Origin: Diogma glabrata
Lineage: Eukaryota > Arthropoda > Insecta > Diptera > Cylindrotomidae
Assembly (NCBI GenBank): GCA_963693315.1
Contig: OY856188.1
Coordinates: 154,698,309-154,762,308, forward strand
DNA length: 64,000 nucleotides
Reading direction: 5' to 3'
The position numbers and the translations under genes are program-made. The notes beneath the pieces were generated by a model that was given only the letters and a program-made list of their open reading frames with translations, did not search any database and had not been told where the DNA came from. Each line of letters starts with the position of its first letter. Within the stretch, counting starts at the first letter, position 1. Below are positions 63,997-64,000 of the stretch, in pieces.

Positions 63997-64000
63997 TTTT

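Overview
The window is repeat DNA from an animal genome, most likely an insect. The pointers are a gypsy-type errantivirus-like provirus with a baculovirus-F-like env, an RTE LINE, a LINE with an RNase H domain, Helitron ends, and very long TA and TG microsatellites in an AT-rich background. I find no host protein-coding gene, tRNA, rRNA or CRISPR array. Most short open frames are artefacts of (TA)n, (TG)n or satellite monomers.

Layout. 1-19774 is a chain of mobile elements, each abutting a (TA)n run: a Helitron 3' end (1-285), a TA-flanked terminal-inverted-repeat (TIR) element with a transposase remnant (588-2877), a hAT-like element (3148-6385), and a foldback element built of 148-bp monomers (6558-19762). 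The foldback element was split by a 10.26-kb provirus on the minus strand (7710-17964). The provirus has near-identical LTRs, a CCTC target duplication, gag, protease, pol and env, and a GGGAAAC frameshift signal. A 612-bp MITE interrupts its pol and a frameshift breaks its env.

19775-23569 begins with a second Helitron 3' end in the opposite orientation and holds a decayed Helitron helicase (minus strand) plus small palindromic repeats. 23570-27602 is an open, possibly complete RTE LINE between (TA)n arrays. 27723-32100 is a minus-strand LINE with endonuclease, RT and RNase H, broken by one frameshift. A decayed RT fragment (32340-32760) precedes a roughly 2.03-kb uninterrupted (TG)n array. 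34937-35635 is a small TA-flanked foldback element.

36394-60805 is the most striking object: a 24.4-kb structure with 399-bp terminal inverted repeats and a 9-bp duplication (ATAATATTC) directly outside both ends. Its arms are arrays of a ~146-bp monomer in alternating orientation around a 4.9-kb loop. The architecture recalls Drosophila Foldback elements at much larger scale. An entire satellite block therefore appears to be a transposed unit. 60815-64000 has no recognisable gene and ends in a large inverted repeat.
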